A DNA stretch of 64,000 nucleotides from Chitinophaga pinensis (GTDB lineage: Bacteria > Bacteroidota > Bacteroidia > Chitinophagales > Chitinophagaceae): contig CAMCMP010000004.1 of assembly GCA_945876095.1 (NCBI GenBank), positions 109,790-173,789 on the forward strand, read 5' to 3'. Below, piece after piece: positions 44,488 through 54,096 of this stretch. Made by a program: the position numbers and the translations under genes. The notes under the pieces were generated by a model. The model was not told the origin of the DNA, ran no database searches, and saw only the letters and a program-made list of their open reading frames with translations. Each line of letters starts with the position of its first letter. Within the stretch, counting starts at the first letter, position 1.

Positions 44488-44526
44488 TCAAAAAGCTAAC
44501 AGTTATTTCAAACTTAAAATACAGCC

Positions 44527-46086
44527 ATGGTTTTATCAGACGGAAAGGGAATAGGGAAGGTGATATTTTCTTCCTCTCTCGGGACTTTAATTGAATGGTA
44601 CGACTTTTATATTTTTGGGATGTTGGCAAAAACCATTTCTATTCAGTTTTTCCCTGATGGCAATGATACAGCTGCCCTATTAAGCACCCTAGCTATTTTT
44701 GCCGCTGGATTTTTAGTTCGTCCTTTTGGGGCATTGGTATTTGGCAGGCTGGGTGATATGATAGGAAGAAAATCTACTTTTTTACTCACGCTGGTTTTAA
44801 TGGGAGGTTCTACCTTTCTTATTGGACTGATACCAGGATATCGTACTATTGGAATAGCGGCTCCTTTGCTAGTACTTTTATTGAGACTCATCCAAGGACT
44901 TGCTTTGGGCGGAGAATATGGAGGTGCGGCAACTTATGTAGCAGAACATTCTCCTACAAATAGAAGAGGTTATTATACTAGTTGGATACAAACAACTGCC
45001 ACATTGGGTCTATTTGTAGCACTAGGTGTAATCATGTTAGTAAAATCAAACATGTCGGATGCCTCCTTTACATCAGAGTGGGGTGGCTGGCGCTATCCTT
45101 TTTGGATTTCTATTTTACTAGTAATCGTTTCTATTTATATACGCCTAAAGATGAGCGAATCTCCTTTGTATACCAAATTGAAAAAAGAGGGTAAAGCATC
45201 TTTAAATCCTTTGAAAGAAAGTTTTGGAAATAAAGGAAATTTCAAAATGGTATTGTTGGCCTTGTTTGGCGCTGTAATGGGCCAAGGGGTAGTCTGGTAT
45301 ACCGGTCAATTTTATGCGCAGTCTTTTCTAGAAAATACCGTGAAGATTGAGTTTATGCAGAATAGAGAAATTATGTTGTGGGGTATTGGATTGGCCACCC
45401 CTTTCTTTTTAGTATTTGGTGCATTGAGTGACCGCATCGGTAGAAAATGGATAATGCTTTCAGGTATGTTGCTAGGTGTACTCTTTTATCGACCCATCTT
45501 CAATACTTTTTTAAAAGATACTAATATAAATGAGTGGAAAAAGATGGAGGGCAATTCTTCTCCAACAATAATCAGTAAAGAAATATTGAAAGTAGATAGC
45601 CTTTCAATTGACAATGAATTAGCTACTATAAGTCATTCGAAAATAAAATGGCAATCACAGCAAGGCATGGGCTTCACTGAAACTAGAGCAGATACTATTT
45701 TAAATGTAAGAGCAACTCCTGGCGTTACGAAAGAAGATAGCAAACCAGTTTTTACAGATAAAAAACTTTCATCTCTGATGAAATGGAAATTTATCTCCTT
45801 GGTTTTTGTAATGATATTGTTTGTAACAATGGCCTATGCGCCTATAGCTGCTTTTTTGGTAGAATTATTTCCTACTAGAATCAGATACACTTCTATGAGT
45901 TTGCCCTATCATATTGGTAATGGAGTATTTGGTGGATTAGTACCCTTCATCGCCACCTTACTTTCTGCTGGAAGTCCAACGGATCCATTGGTTGGTCTTT
46001 GGTATCCTATTTTAATTGCAGCACTCTGTGTAGTAATTGGCACTTTTTATCTTACTAATAAGATTGATAAAAATATCAACGATTAA
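44527..46086 (+). CDS. MHS-type MFS transporter
   Basis: The 519-residue transporter has 12 predicted helices and the metabolite:H+ symporter marks: WYDFYIFGMLA in helix 1, GRLGDMIGRKSTFL after helix 2, and the GGEYGGAATYVAEHSPTNRRGYYTSWIQ loop typical of ProP/KgtP-like proteins. The second half has DRIGRKW. A hydrophilic insert of about 90 residues (roughly 330-420, Asp/Ser/Lys-rich) separates two membrane segments. The substrate is probably an organic acid, amino acid or betaine; the divergent acs gene hints at acetate-related carboxylates, which is speculative. It is followed 11 nt later by a small membrane protein. Confidence 0.9.
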   Translation: MVLSDGKGIGKVIFSSSLGTLIEWYDFYIFGMLAKTISIQFFPDGNDTAALLSTLAIFAAGFLVRPFGALVFGRLGDMIGRKSTFLLTLVLMGGSTFLIGLIPGYRTIGIAAPLLVLLLRLIQGLALGGEYGGAATYVAEHSPTNRRGYYTSWIQTTATLGLFVALGVIMLVKSNMSDASFTSEWGGWRYPFWISILLVIVSIYIRLKMSESPLYTKLKKEGKASLNPLKESFGNKGNFKMVLLALFGAVMGQGVVWYTGQFYAQSFLENTVKIEFMQNREIMLWGIGLATPFFLVFGALSDRIGRKWIMLSGMLLGVLFYRPIFNTFLKDTNINEWKKMEGNSSPTIISKEILKVDSLSIDNELATISHSKIKWQSQQGMGFTETRADTILNVRATPGVTKEDSKPVFTDKKLSSLMKWKFISLVFVMILFVTMAYAPIAAFLVELFPTRIRYTSMSLPYHIGNGVFGGLVPFIATLLSAGSPTDPLVGLWYPILIAALCVVIGTFYLTNKIDKNIND

Positions 46087-46097
46087 AAATTGTAAAT

Positions 46098-46343
46098 ATG
46101 AATAATTTAAAAAAAGTAATGGGTTTTTTCTGGATGACACTTGCTCCATTAGTAATTTATTTACTTGTAAGAGCAGCCATACAAAATATTGATAGTGCTG
46201 GAACAAAAGATATTAATAAACCAATTCCTTGGATAATTATTATTACCATCTTTACTCCAATCGCCATTGGCTTGATGATTTTTGGTTACTATTCTTTGAA
46301 GGGAGAATATGATCATCTTCCCGAAAGTTCGGATGACTTGTAA
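46098..46343 (+). CDS. Small two-helix membrane protein (DUF6814-like)
   Basis: The 81-residue protein has two hydrophobic helices (about 8-26 and 43-65) joined by a polar loop (NIDSAGTKDINKPIP), ending in an acidic tail (EYDHLPESSDDL). I believe this matches the DUF6814 group found next to MHS transporters in Bacteroidota, although the family name is from memory. It lies 11 nt after the MFS gene, so it is likely an accessory subunit or stabiliser. It does not look like a fragment. Confidence 0.7.
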   Translation: MNNLKKVMGFFWMTLAPLVIYLLVRAAIQNIDSAGTKDINKPIPWIIIITIFTPIAIGLMIFGYYSLKGEYDHLPESSDDL

Positions 46344-46373
46344 ATAATTTTCATTCATCCGCTATCCTTTTTT

Positions 46374-46381
46374 TAATTTTG
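46374..46381 (+). promoter_or_regulatory. Candidate uxuA -7 box (TAATTTTG)
   Basis: TAATTTTG is an exact TAnnTTTG match 40 nt upstream of the uxuA ATG. Confidence 0.4.
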
Positions 46382-46421
46382 CCAAAACAACTTTCATTTT
46401 AAAGAAAAATAAATACTTATT

Positions 46422-47588
46422 ATGTTAATGCATCAAACAATGAGGTGGTATGGGCCGAAAGACCCTGTTAGTTTATCTGATATTCTTCAGTCGGGATGCG
46501 AGGGCGTTGTAACTGCTCTGCATCAAATACCAGTGGGTGACATTTGGCCAGTGGAGGCTATCATGGAGCGAAGGCAATTAGTAGAATCAGGAGGATTAAC
46601 CTGGACGGTGGTAGAAAGCTTGCCAGTGAGTGAGGATATTAAAAAAAATAGCGGCGACTATTTACTGCATATTGAAAATTACAAACAAAGTCTTCGCAAT
46701 TTGGCAACCTGCGGAATAAAAGTGGTGACCTATAATTTTATGCCAATTCTAGATTGGATGAGAACAGATGTTTCTTATACAATGAAAGACGGCAGCAAGG
46801 CTTTGTATTTTGAGAGACTAGCATTTATTGCTTTTGATTTGTACATGTTGAAAAGGCCAGGTGCTGAAAAAGATTATACTGCTGTTGAAATTAAAAATGC
46901 CCAAGTCAAATTTGATTCCATGTCGGCAGAAGAAAAAGAAAAAATTTTTAGTAACACCTTGATGGGGTTACCGGGCAGTGTTGTTTCATTTACGCCAGAG
47001 CAAATTTTAGCAGCATTGAAAACATATGAAGGGATAGATGCTCAAAAATTAAAAAAACATTTATTTAGTTTTTTAGAGCAAGTCGTTCCTATAGCAGAAG
47101 CCTGCGGACTAAAGATGGCGATTCATCCAGACGATCCTCCTTATCCAATTTTAGGCTTACCTAGAGTGGTTAGTACCGAACAAGATGCAGCCGAAATAAT
47201 TGATGCGGTTCCGTCTGTTGCCAATGGATTGTGCTTTTGCACTGGTTCTTACGGTGCAAGAAAAGACAATGACATACCTGCAATGTTGAAACGCTTTGGA
47301 GATCAAGTACACTTTTTACATTTGCGCAATACGAAGCGCGATGAAGAAGGAAACTTTTATGAAGCAGATCATTTGGCAGGTGACACAGATATGTATGAAG
47401 TGGTGAAAGAAATTTTCAACATTCAGAAAAGAAGAAATATTTCTATTCCAATGCGACCTGATCATGGTCACCAGATGCTAGATGATTTAAAAAAAGTTAC
47501 CTATCCTGGTTACTCTGCTATTGGCAGACTAAGAGGCTTGGCTGAATTGCGTGGGGTGGAATATGCCATTAGTAAAAGCAATAGCTAA
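46422..47588 (+). CDS. uxuA: Mannonate dehydratase
   Basis: UxuA dehydrates D-mannonate to 2-keto-3-deoxygluconate in glucuronate degradation. The 388-residue TIM-barrel protein carries [16 protein letters not shown] at its start, then [67 protein letters not shown] and [12 protein letters not shown], which include the metal ligands. ATG 46422 is used; a start two codons downstream is equally possible. No uxaC, uxuB or kdgK lies beside it, so the pathway is completed elsewhere if it exists. Confidence 0.95.
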   Translation: MLMHQTMRWYGPKDPVSLSDILQSGCEGVVTALHQIPVGDIWPVEAIMERRQLVESGGLTWTVVESLPVSEDIKKNSGDYLLHIENYKQSLRNLATCGIKVVTYNFMPILDWMRTDVSYTMKDGSKALYFERLAFIAFDLYMLKRPGAEKDYTAVEIKNAQVKFDSMSAEEKEKIFSNTLMGLPGSVVSFTPEQILAALKTYEGIDAQKLKKHLFSFLEQVVPIAEACGLKMAIHPDDPPYPILGLPRVVSTEQDAAEIIDAVPSVANGLCFCTGSYGARKDNDIPAMLKRFGDQVHFLHLRNTKRDEEGNFYEADHLAGDTDMYEVVKEIFNIQKRRNISIPMRPDHGHQMLDDLKKVTYPGYSAIGRLRGLAELRGVEYAISKSNS

Positions 47589-47600
47589 GTTTTAGAGACG

Positions 47601-50558
47601 CTATTTAGCTTCAGGCAATATCGATTGATAAATGATATCCTGGATAGTACTCCTTATATTCATTTTTAAAAGTAAGGTGTTGTTGCTACTTGGGTTTACT
47701 CGATTGCTTAAAAATACATACACTAATTTTTTTGCCGGATCAACCCAAGTGCAGGTACCTGTAAATCCAGTATGGCCGAAAGTGAGTGGCGAAGCTGCTA
47801 TGCAAGGATAAGGATCAGGACGGGTTTGATTATCTTTCTCTGGCTTATCAAAACCATACCCTCTTCTGCTTTTTTTACTATGGTATGCGGTAAAAAGATC
47901 AACCGTTGTTTTTTTCAGATACTGTTTACCATTCATCTTTCCGCCATTTAGTAACATTTGCATAATCACTGCTATATCATAGGCATTGCTAAACAAACCA
48001 GCATGACCAGCTACCCCTCCAAACATAGCTGCTCCTGGATCATGCACATCTCCTTGTATCAACTGCTTTCTAAAAATATTTTCATTTTCTGTAGGCGCTA
48101 TCTGATTCAGGGGTAGGTACTCTCTCGGTTTAAAACCTGTGGTAGTTAATCCGAGCGGTGCATAAAATTCTTTTTTTACAAATTCATTGAGCGGCATGCC
48201 ACTAATAGCTTCTACTACTTTGCCCAAGTAAATAAAATCATTGTCACTATAAATATATTTTTTTCCTGCTGCAATAGGACTCGTTAAAATCCTTTTGTAT
48301 AAACTGTCTTGCCAATCTTTGCGCATAAATAAATTATCCGCTACTCGAATGCTGAAGGAGTCAGTCGGATGGGCAGAATAAAAATCTGGAAGAGGTTTTC
48401 CTTCTGCATCAATCGTTTCTTTATAAAAAGGAATAAAAGCTTTTAGTCCAGCTTGATGCAGCAAAATATTTTCGATTAACAATTTACCTTTCCTAGTTCC
48501 TTTTACTAAAGGCAAATAATACCCTAATTTTTTCTTCAAATTTATCTTCCCCTGTTCATACAATTTCATTATTGAAATAGTAGTGGCACAAATTTTAGTT
48601 ACTGAAGCCATGTCGTATACTGAAGAAGTATTGGTTGCTTCCAAACTGTCATAGTTGTAATGACCAAATGCTTTGTTATAAGCAATCTTACCATTCTTTA
48701 CTACTAGCACCACACAGCCAGGAGTAGCGCCTTTGCTGATGGCGAGATTTGCAACAGAATCAATTTTATTCAGCTCCATTGAATCAAGTCCAACCAGTCT
48801 AGGGTTAACAGACGGCAAGGATGGAATAGCAGTCATGATGCCCGTTCCATAGGGATAGGACTCGCATACAGTTACTGGTAGTTTCCCCTTCGCGAAAATT
48901 TTACCTTGCAATAAATCTGCTGCAGCATTTTGAGTAATGGCATCATCTTCATAACAGGCTACTAAATTTTTTGCACCACAGAAATTTTTAATAGCATATG
49001 GATTTCCAAAAACAAAAGTGCTTGAGTTCGTCTGCTCTTGTAATTGCTTTACAAGATCTAAAGCAAAAGGACTAATCCCAAAATTATTTGCAGGAACACG
49101 TTTGTAATTATGGATTCCGATAATGACTTTTTGGTATCGCTCTTTGATTAGATAAATGGTAGACAATATTCTGTTCGCGTCTTGTAAATTATTAAAGAAA
49201 AAAGCGTCGGCTTTATAATCAGCTTGCAATCGTTTCGCAAAATCATTGGCTTCTTCAATTCCGATACCAACAAATGCCACTGTCTCTTTTGAATTATTTT
49301 TATCTTTTTTAAGCGGAAAAAAATCACTGTTGATTTTGTTTACAACCGTAAGGGCATTTTCAGCAACTAATTTTCTCATGCCATTTACTTTACTATTTAA
49401 ATCCGCCGTTAAGTTTTGGGTATTGATAGGTTGTAATTTTGAAAGACCGTATTGATATTTTGCTTCTAAAACTTTTTTGCAATGTTGTTCAATGTCAGCC
49501 CAAGTTAATTTTCCTTCTTGAATAGCAATTTGTATTTTTTCAATTGCTATAGGTACATCTCCAGGTAAACAAAGCATGTCATTGCCTGCAATCAGCGACT
49601 GAACGGATGCTTCTTCATTAGGGAAGAATTTTTTTACCCCTTGCATTTCTAAGGCATCAGTAAAAGTTAATCCCTGGTAATCCATTTTATTTCTCAATAG
49701 TCCAGTTACATTATTTTTTGAAATAGAAGTTGCCATGTTCAAACCACTGTCAATAGCAGGTACAAATAGATGGCCAATCATCACACTGCCAATACCAGCT
49801 TTAAAAATTTCTCGGAATGGATAAAGTTCTGTTGACTCAAGTTCGGCCATCGATTTATTAATCACTGGAAGATCAAAGTGAGAATCAACGGCTACGTCAC
49901 CATGTCCTGGAAAATGTTTTGCACAAGCCATTACTCCCATGTCTTGAAGACCTTGCATGTACTTTGTGCCAAAGAGGGTTACTTTATATTTATCCTCACC
50001 AAAACTTCGATCGTTGATTACAGGATTTTCAGAATTGTTATTAATATCCATCACGGGCGCATAATTAACCTGAATGCCTAAACGCTTACATTGTTCTGCA
50101 ACCGTTTTGCCATATTGATAAATAATTTCTGCATCTGAGACAGCTCCTAACATCATCTGGTGAGGTAATGGTAGTACACTATCAATCATGCGCATACCTA
50201 CCCCCCATTCCGCATCTATACAAATTAATATCGGTGTTTTGGAGGTGCTTTGTAATCGATTAATGATATTGGCCTGTTTTACTGGACTCCCTTGAAATAG
50301 GCAGATGCCGCCGATATTATATTTCCTAACCAAACTATCCACCATCTCTTCGTAAAAAATAGCATTCTTATTCTTTGCATCATAGGCAGATAATCTCACC
50401 ACCATTAATTGTGCTATCTGCTCTTGTTGACTCAAGGTCTTGAAAACACTATCCACCCATTTAGCTTTCTTATTCTGTGAATAGATTGAACTATTTTGTG
50501 CAGATAGGCTGATGGGTAATGCAAAAAGAACTAATAAACTGAGTAAATAATTTTTCAT
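47601..50558 (-). CDS. GH3 family glycosidase fused to a serine hydrolase
   Basis: The 985-residue product has a signal peptide (ALPISLSAQ), a GH3 N-terminal domain around 30-370 with the NagZ-type dyad AKHFPGHGDVAVDSHFDLP, a C-terminal GH3-like region (about 400-590), then a beta-lactamase/transpeptidase-like domain from about 600. The latter has SVTK (SxxK), YSDND (YxN-like) and HTGFTG (HxG). It probably cleaves N-acetylglucosaminyl links in cell-wall or environmental glycans, with the second domain acting as an esterase or amidase. The fusion itself is known in the phylum. Confidence 0.9.
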   Translation of the reverse strand: MKNYLLSLLVLFALPISLSAQNSSIYSQNKKAKWVDSVFKTLSQQEQIAQLMVVRLSAYDAKNKNAIFYEEMVDSLVRKYNIGGICLFQGSPVKQANIINRLQSTSKTPILICIDAEWGVGMRMIDSVLPLPHQMMLGAVSDAEIIYQYGKTVAEQCKRLGIQVNYAPVMDINNNSENPVINDRSFGEDKYKVTLFGTKYMQGLQDMGVMACAKHFPGHGDVAVDSHFDLPVINKSMAELESTELYPFREIFKAGIGSVMIGHLFVPAIDSGLNMATSISKNNVTGLLRNKMDYQGLTFTDALEMQGVKKFFPNEEASVQSLIAGNDMLCLPGDVPIAIEKIQIAIQEGKLTWADIEQHCKKVLEAKYQYGLSKLQPINTQNLTADLNSKVNGMRKLVAENALTVVNKINSDFFPLKKDKNNSKETVAFVGIGIEEANDFAKRLQADYKADAFFFNNLQDANRILSTIYLIKERYQKVIIGIHNYKRVPANNFGISPFALDLVKQLQEQTNSSTFVFGNPYAIKNFCGAKNLVACYEDDAITQNAAADLLQGKIFAKGKLPVTVCESYPYGTGIMTAIPSLPSVNPRLVGLDSMELNKIDSVANLAISKGATPGCVVLVVKNGKIAYNKAFGHYNYDSLEATNTSSVYDMASVTKICATTISIMKLYEQGKINLKKKLGYYLPLVKGTRKGKLLIENILLHQAGLKAFIPFYKETIDAEGKPLPDFYSAHPTDSFSIRVADNLFMRKDWQDSLYKRILTSPIAAGKKYIYSDNDFIYLGKVVEAISGMPLNEFVKKEFYAPLGLTTTGFKPREYLPLNQIAPTENENIFRKQLIQGDVHDPGAAMFGGVAGHAGLFSNAYDIAVIMQMLLNGGKMNGKQYLKKTTVDLFTAYHSKKSRRGYGFDKPEKDNQTRPDPYPCIAASPLTFGHTGFTGTCTWVDPAKKLVYVFLSNRVNPSSNNTLLLKMNIRSTIQDIIYQSILPEAK

Positions 50559-50669
50559 CGTAATATGTCAGGTAAATAGTTTCACAAATTAGGAAGATTT
50601 CAAGAGTTATTTTCTAGTAATATTTTTTTAAATTTTATAGGCGTTATTTTCATTAAAAATATAGCTAAA

Positions 50670-52577
50670 ATGGGGAAAATTATGGATTACTCATTACCCT
50701 ATTTTCTACGTAATTTTACATCAAACAAAGAACTTATTTTGCCTGATATTATTCAATTATTACCAGATAATATAGCGAATCAAATTGCTGCTGGAGAGGT
50801 TATACAACGTCCAGCCAGTGCCGTAAAGGAGCTGCTGGAAAATGCGGTAGATGCTGGTGCGAATGAAATTAAATTAATTGTCAACGATGCCGGAAAAGCA
50901 TTAATACAAGTGATTGATAATGGAAAGGGGATGAGTGATACAGATGCTAGAATGTGTTTTGAAAGGCATGCGACTTCTAAAATCAAAAACATTGAAGATC
51001 TCTTCCATATTAAAACAATGGGTTTTAGAGGGGAGGCGCTTGCCAGTATTGCGGCAGTAGCCCAAGTAGAGTTAAAATCTAAAAAAGAAGACGAATCTAT
51101 CGGTACCTATATTGAAATTGATAATAGTGTAGTTAAAAAACAAGAGCCGGTTGCGATGGAGAGGGGAACGAGTATTGCTATGAAGAATCTTTTCTTTAAT
51201 GTTCCTGCCCGAAGAAATTTTTTGAAAAGCAATCCTTCGGAACTCAGACATATCATGGATGAATTTATTCGTGTGTCTATGTCATTTCCAGACATCTTTT
51301 TTTCGTTAACTAGTAATGGACAAGAAATATTTCATTTAGAGCGAGCTACTTTGAAACAACGAATTGTTCAGATATTGGGAAACAGTTATCAATCAAAGTT
51401 GGTAACTGTAGAGGAACAAACAGACTATATGAATATCTATGGTTTTGTAGGAAAGCCAGAGACAGCAAAGAAAACAAGGGGCGATCAATATTTTTTTGTC
51501 AACAATCGGTTTATTAAAAGCGCCTACCTAAACCATGCTGTTATGGGAGCATTTGATTCCATGATTGCAAAAGATAGTTTTCCGATGTATACTATTTTTA
51601 TAGATTTGGATCCTGCTCAGTTGGATATTAATGTGCATCCTACCAAGCAGGAAATTAAGTTTGAAGATGAAAAAATTGTTTATGCATTTGTACAAAGTGC
51701 TGTAAAGCATGCGCTGGCTCAATTTAGTATTTCGCCTACACTAGATTTTGAATTGGATCCCAGCATTCAGCAGTTGGATGCAGTTAGCAAGCCATTCACC
51801 GATGAAAAAAAATCTTCAGTAGCTTCGTCTTCTCTTTATAATACTTTTTCACAAAAAAATCAGGCGCATTTTATTGAAAATAAAAGTGAGCTAAAGCATT
51901 GGCGAGAATTTTATGAACCTGCCCAAAAGCAATCATCCCATTTTTCGGTATCGACTACAACAGATAATTTATCCAATGCATTATTTCCTGAAAAAAATGT
52001 TGAAGTACCTGATGACAGTGCGTTACAACAAATTCATTCTACCTATATCCTAGTTCAAAATGATACTGGATTTCTAGTCATTCACCAGCAAAATGCGCAT
52101 GAAAGAATTTTGTATGAGCGATTTATTAAGGCAGTGGAAGGTAAACCTATCGCAATTCAGCAAAGCTTATTTCCGCAAACAATAGAACTAGCTTCTGCTG
52201 ATGTGGCTGTACTTAATGAGCTGCTACCAGACCTTCTTTTTTTAGGTTATCATTTAGAACCCTTCGGTAACAATACTTTTGTAATGCAGGGTACTCCTGC
52301 AGATGTGGAACAGGGAAATGAGAAAGCGGCTATTGAGAAAATGCTGGAGCAGTATAAACATTTTAGTAGCGACCTAAAATACTCAAAGCGTGAAAAGTTA
52401 ATACGCTCTTTAGCGTGGCAACAATCTATTAAAGCAGGCAAAATACTTACTCAAAAAGAAATGAAGTCGATTGTTCAGGAATTATTTATTTGTGACACCC
52501 CCAATATTACGGCTACTGGAAAACCTACCTATACAACTTTCAAAAAATTAGAGCTAGATAGAATGTTCGGAAGATAA
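50670..52577 (+). CDS. mutL: DNA mismatch repair protein MutL
   Basis: MutL links MutS mismatch recognition to strand processing. The GHKL ATPase domain is intact: ENAVDAGANEI, DNGKGMSD and GFRGEALASIAA. The C-terminal dimerisation domain is present, but the endonuclease motif DQHA(x)2E(x)4E reads HQQNAHERILYE near residue 472, and the usual AC.. and C(P/N)H motifs read LAWQQSIKAG and NITATGKPT. It therefore looks catalytically inactive as a nuclease. The canonical start DIIQLLPDNIANQIAAGEV begins near residue 25, so the first 23 residues may be untranslated; a TTG at 50739 would give 612 residues. Confidence 0.95.
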   Translation: MGKIMDYSLPYFLRNFTSNKELILPDIIQLLPDNIANQIAAGEVIQRPASAVKELLENAVDAGANEIKLIVNDAGKALIQVIDNGKGMSDTDARMCFERHATSKIKNIEDLFHIKTMGFRGEALASIAAVAQVELKSKKEDESIGTYIEIDNSVVKKQEPVAMERGTSIAMKNLFFNVPARRNFLKSNPSELRHIMDEFIRVSMSFPDIFFSLTSNGQEIFHLERATLKQRIVQILGNSYQSKLVTVEEQTDYMNIYGFVGKPETAKKTRGDQYFFVNNRFIKSAYLNHAVMGAFDSMIAKDSFPMYTIFIDLDPAQLDINVHPTKQEIKFEDEKIVYAFVQSAVKHALAQFSISPTLDFELDPSIQQLDAVSKPFTDEKKSSVASSSLYNTFSQKNQAHFIENKSELKHWREFYEPAQKQSSHFSVSTTTDNLSNALFPEKNVEVPDDSALQQIHSTYILVQNDTGFLVIHQQNAHERILYERFIKAVEGKPIAIQQSLFPQTIELASADVAVLNELLPDLLFLGYHLEPFGNNTFVMQGTPADVEQGNEKAAIEKMLEQYKHFSSDLKYSKREKLIRSLAWQQSIKAGKILTQKEMKSIVQELFICDTPNITATGKPTYTTFKKLELDRMFGR

Positions 52578-52581
52578 TTGA

Positions 52582-53958
52582 TTAGTATTTATCCCTGATT
52601 TCACTCAAAAATTTTTCAATAGCTCTTCTTACTGGAGAAGAACCTGTAGGATAGTGATTTACTAATACTGAAAATAGCAAGAGCTTATTTTTTTTGGTCA
52701 GTAAGATTCCGCTTATTGAACAGTGGTTACTCATGCCGCCAGTTTTAGCGAAAATAAATCCAGCATCTTTTAGGTAATAATTAGCAAGCGTACCCTGGCC
52801 TCCAGTGGGTAAAATGTTTTTTAATCGATCGAGGCTAAATTCATTTTTTAATTTATTAAGGATATAGATAAAATCCTTTGGTGTAAATAAATTATATCGA
52901 CTAAGTCCACTACCATCCACCCATTTAGGTCGTTGAGGAATATCTGCCAAGTCAGTTTGAAGAAGAGTGTCAATTATTTTTTCATCATTCATCACACCAA
53001 GTAGTTCATTACTTACCATTAATAAGGTTTGCTCAGCAAAAAAATTGTCACTTCGATGCATCATCGGCCTAAACAAAGAATCTGTTGGTTGTGAATAAAT
53101 GATGTTTTTTAGAGTGACCTTAGAATCTTCGGATTTAAATTCATTTATTTTTTTATGAAGGGTATCTTCTAATAACTTAATAAATATAGAATTATAAGGC
53201 GCGCCGCTTGAACTTGTTTTGAATGGTATCAATTGTTCAGAAAACTTAGCAGCGGTTTGGTATTGAACTTGAAATAAATTATTCTCAAAAGGCCTTTCAA
53301 TATTGAATTTCAAGGCTTTTTGATTGGCAAGCGTTTTATTAAGCGATTGTATCGAAGGGTTATAAAAAAAAGTGGGACTAACAACAATGGCATCGTTTTG
53401 TAGATAAAATTTTACCAAATTACCGTATATCGGCATTTCACTTCTTTCTGCTGAGTAATCGCTTTGATAATCATCCCAAGCCCAGCCATTTCCTAAAGGT
53501 GTTAAATTGGTTCGACTTGAATTTTGTACGTAAGAATAGTCTACTTTTTTATTTAAAAAATTGAGTACTGGTTGGTTTTTAAAATCGGCGTGTAAAAAAG
53601 TAGGATCTCCTGTGCCTAAAATTTTGGTAAGATTATCATTTATTTTTTCATATCTCAAACCCACTAAACTATCCCCCAAATATTTCATTCCTGCATAAAG
53701 CGTAAATAATTTGGTGTTGGAGGCGGGTACAAAATATTTGTCAGCATCTAAATTGAACCAATACTTATCGGTAGCAGGCTCATAAATACTGATGCCGATA
53801 TGACCACTGCTGATCGAGCTATTATTAAGTAAATCTTGTTTTGCTTGATTGGAAATTTGTTGTGAAACAGAACAAGAAGTAATTAATAATAGAGGGGCTA
53901 GCACTTTTAAAAAATAAAAATTTCTATTGTGCAATTCAGATAATTTTTTAATGAGCAT
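52582..53958 (-). CDS. dacB: D-alanyl-D-alanine carboxypeptidase/endopeptidase, PBP4 type
   Basis: The 458-residue class C low-molecular-weight PBP trims or cleaves D-Ala-containing peptide bridges in peptidoglycan. A lipoprotein-like signal is present (LLLITSCSVSQQ). The penicillin-binding triad is complete: SNTK within VPASNTKLFT, SDN in MHRSDNFFAE, and KTG in FAKTGGMSNHC. The large inserted domain between the first two motifs is typical of DacB. It converges on mutL with only 4 nt between stops. Confidence 0.93.
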   Translation of the reverse strand: MLIKKLSELHNRNFYFLKVLAPLLLITSCSVSQQISNQAKQDLLNNSSISSGHIGISIYEPATDKYWFNLDADKYFVPASNTKLFTLYAGMKYLGDSLVGLRYEKINDNLTKILGTGDPTFLHADFKNQPVLNFLNKKVDYSYVQNSSRTNLTPLGNGWAWDDYQSDYSAERSEMPIYGNLVKFYLQNDAIVVSPTFFYNPSIQSLNKTLANQKALKFNIERPFENNLFQVQYQTAAKFSEQLIPFKTSSSGAPYNSIFIKLLEDTLHKKINEFKSEDSKVTLKNIIYSQPTDSLFRPMMHRSDNFFAEQTLLMVSNELLGVMNDEKIIDTLLQTDLADIPQRPKWVDGSGLSRYNLFTPKDFIYILNKLKNEFSLDRLKNILPTGGQGTLANYYLKDAGFIFAKTGGMSNHCSISGILLTKKNKLLLFSVLVNHYPTGSSPVRRAIEKFLSEIRDKY

Positions 53959-54096
53959 ACTAGCAATAGATTATTTGCTTTTAATAAAAAAGGAATAAGA
54001 ATGAGTTACTTTCATTACAAATATTTTGAAGTGGGTAACAGACTAACGAAATAAATAATTTTTATAAACCTACTGTTGTTCGTTAAAATAAAATTA

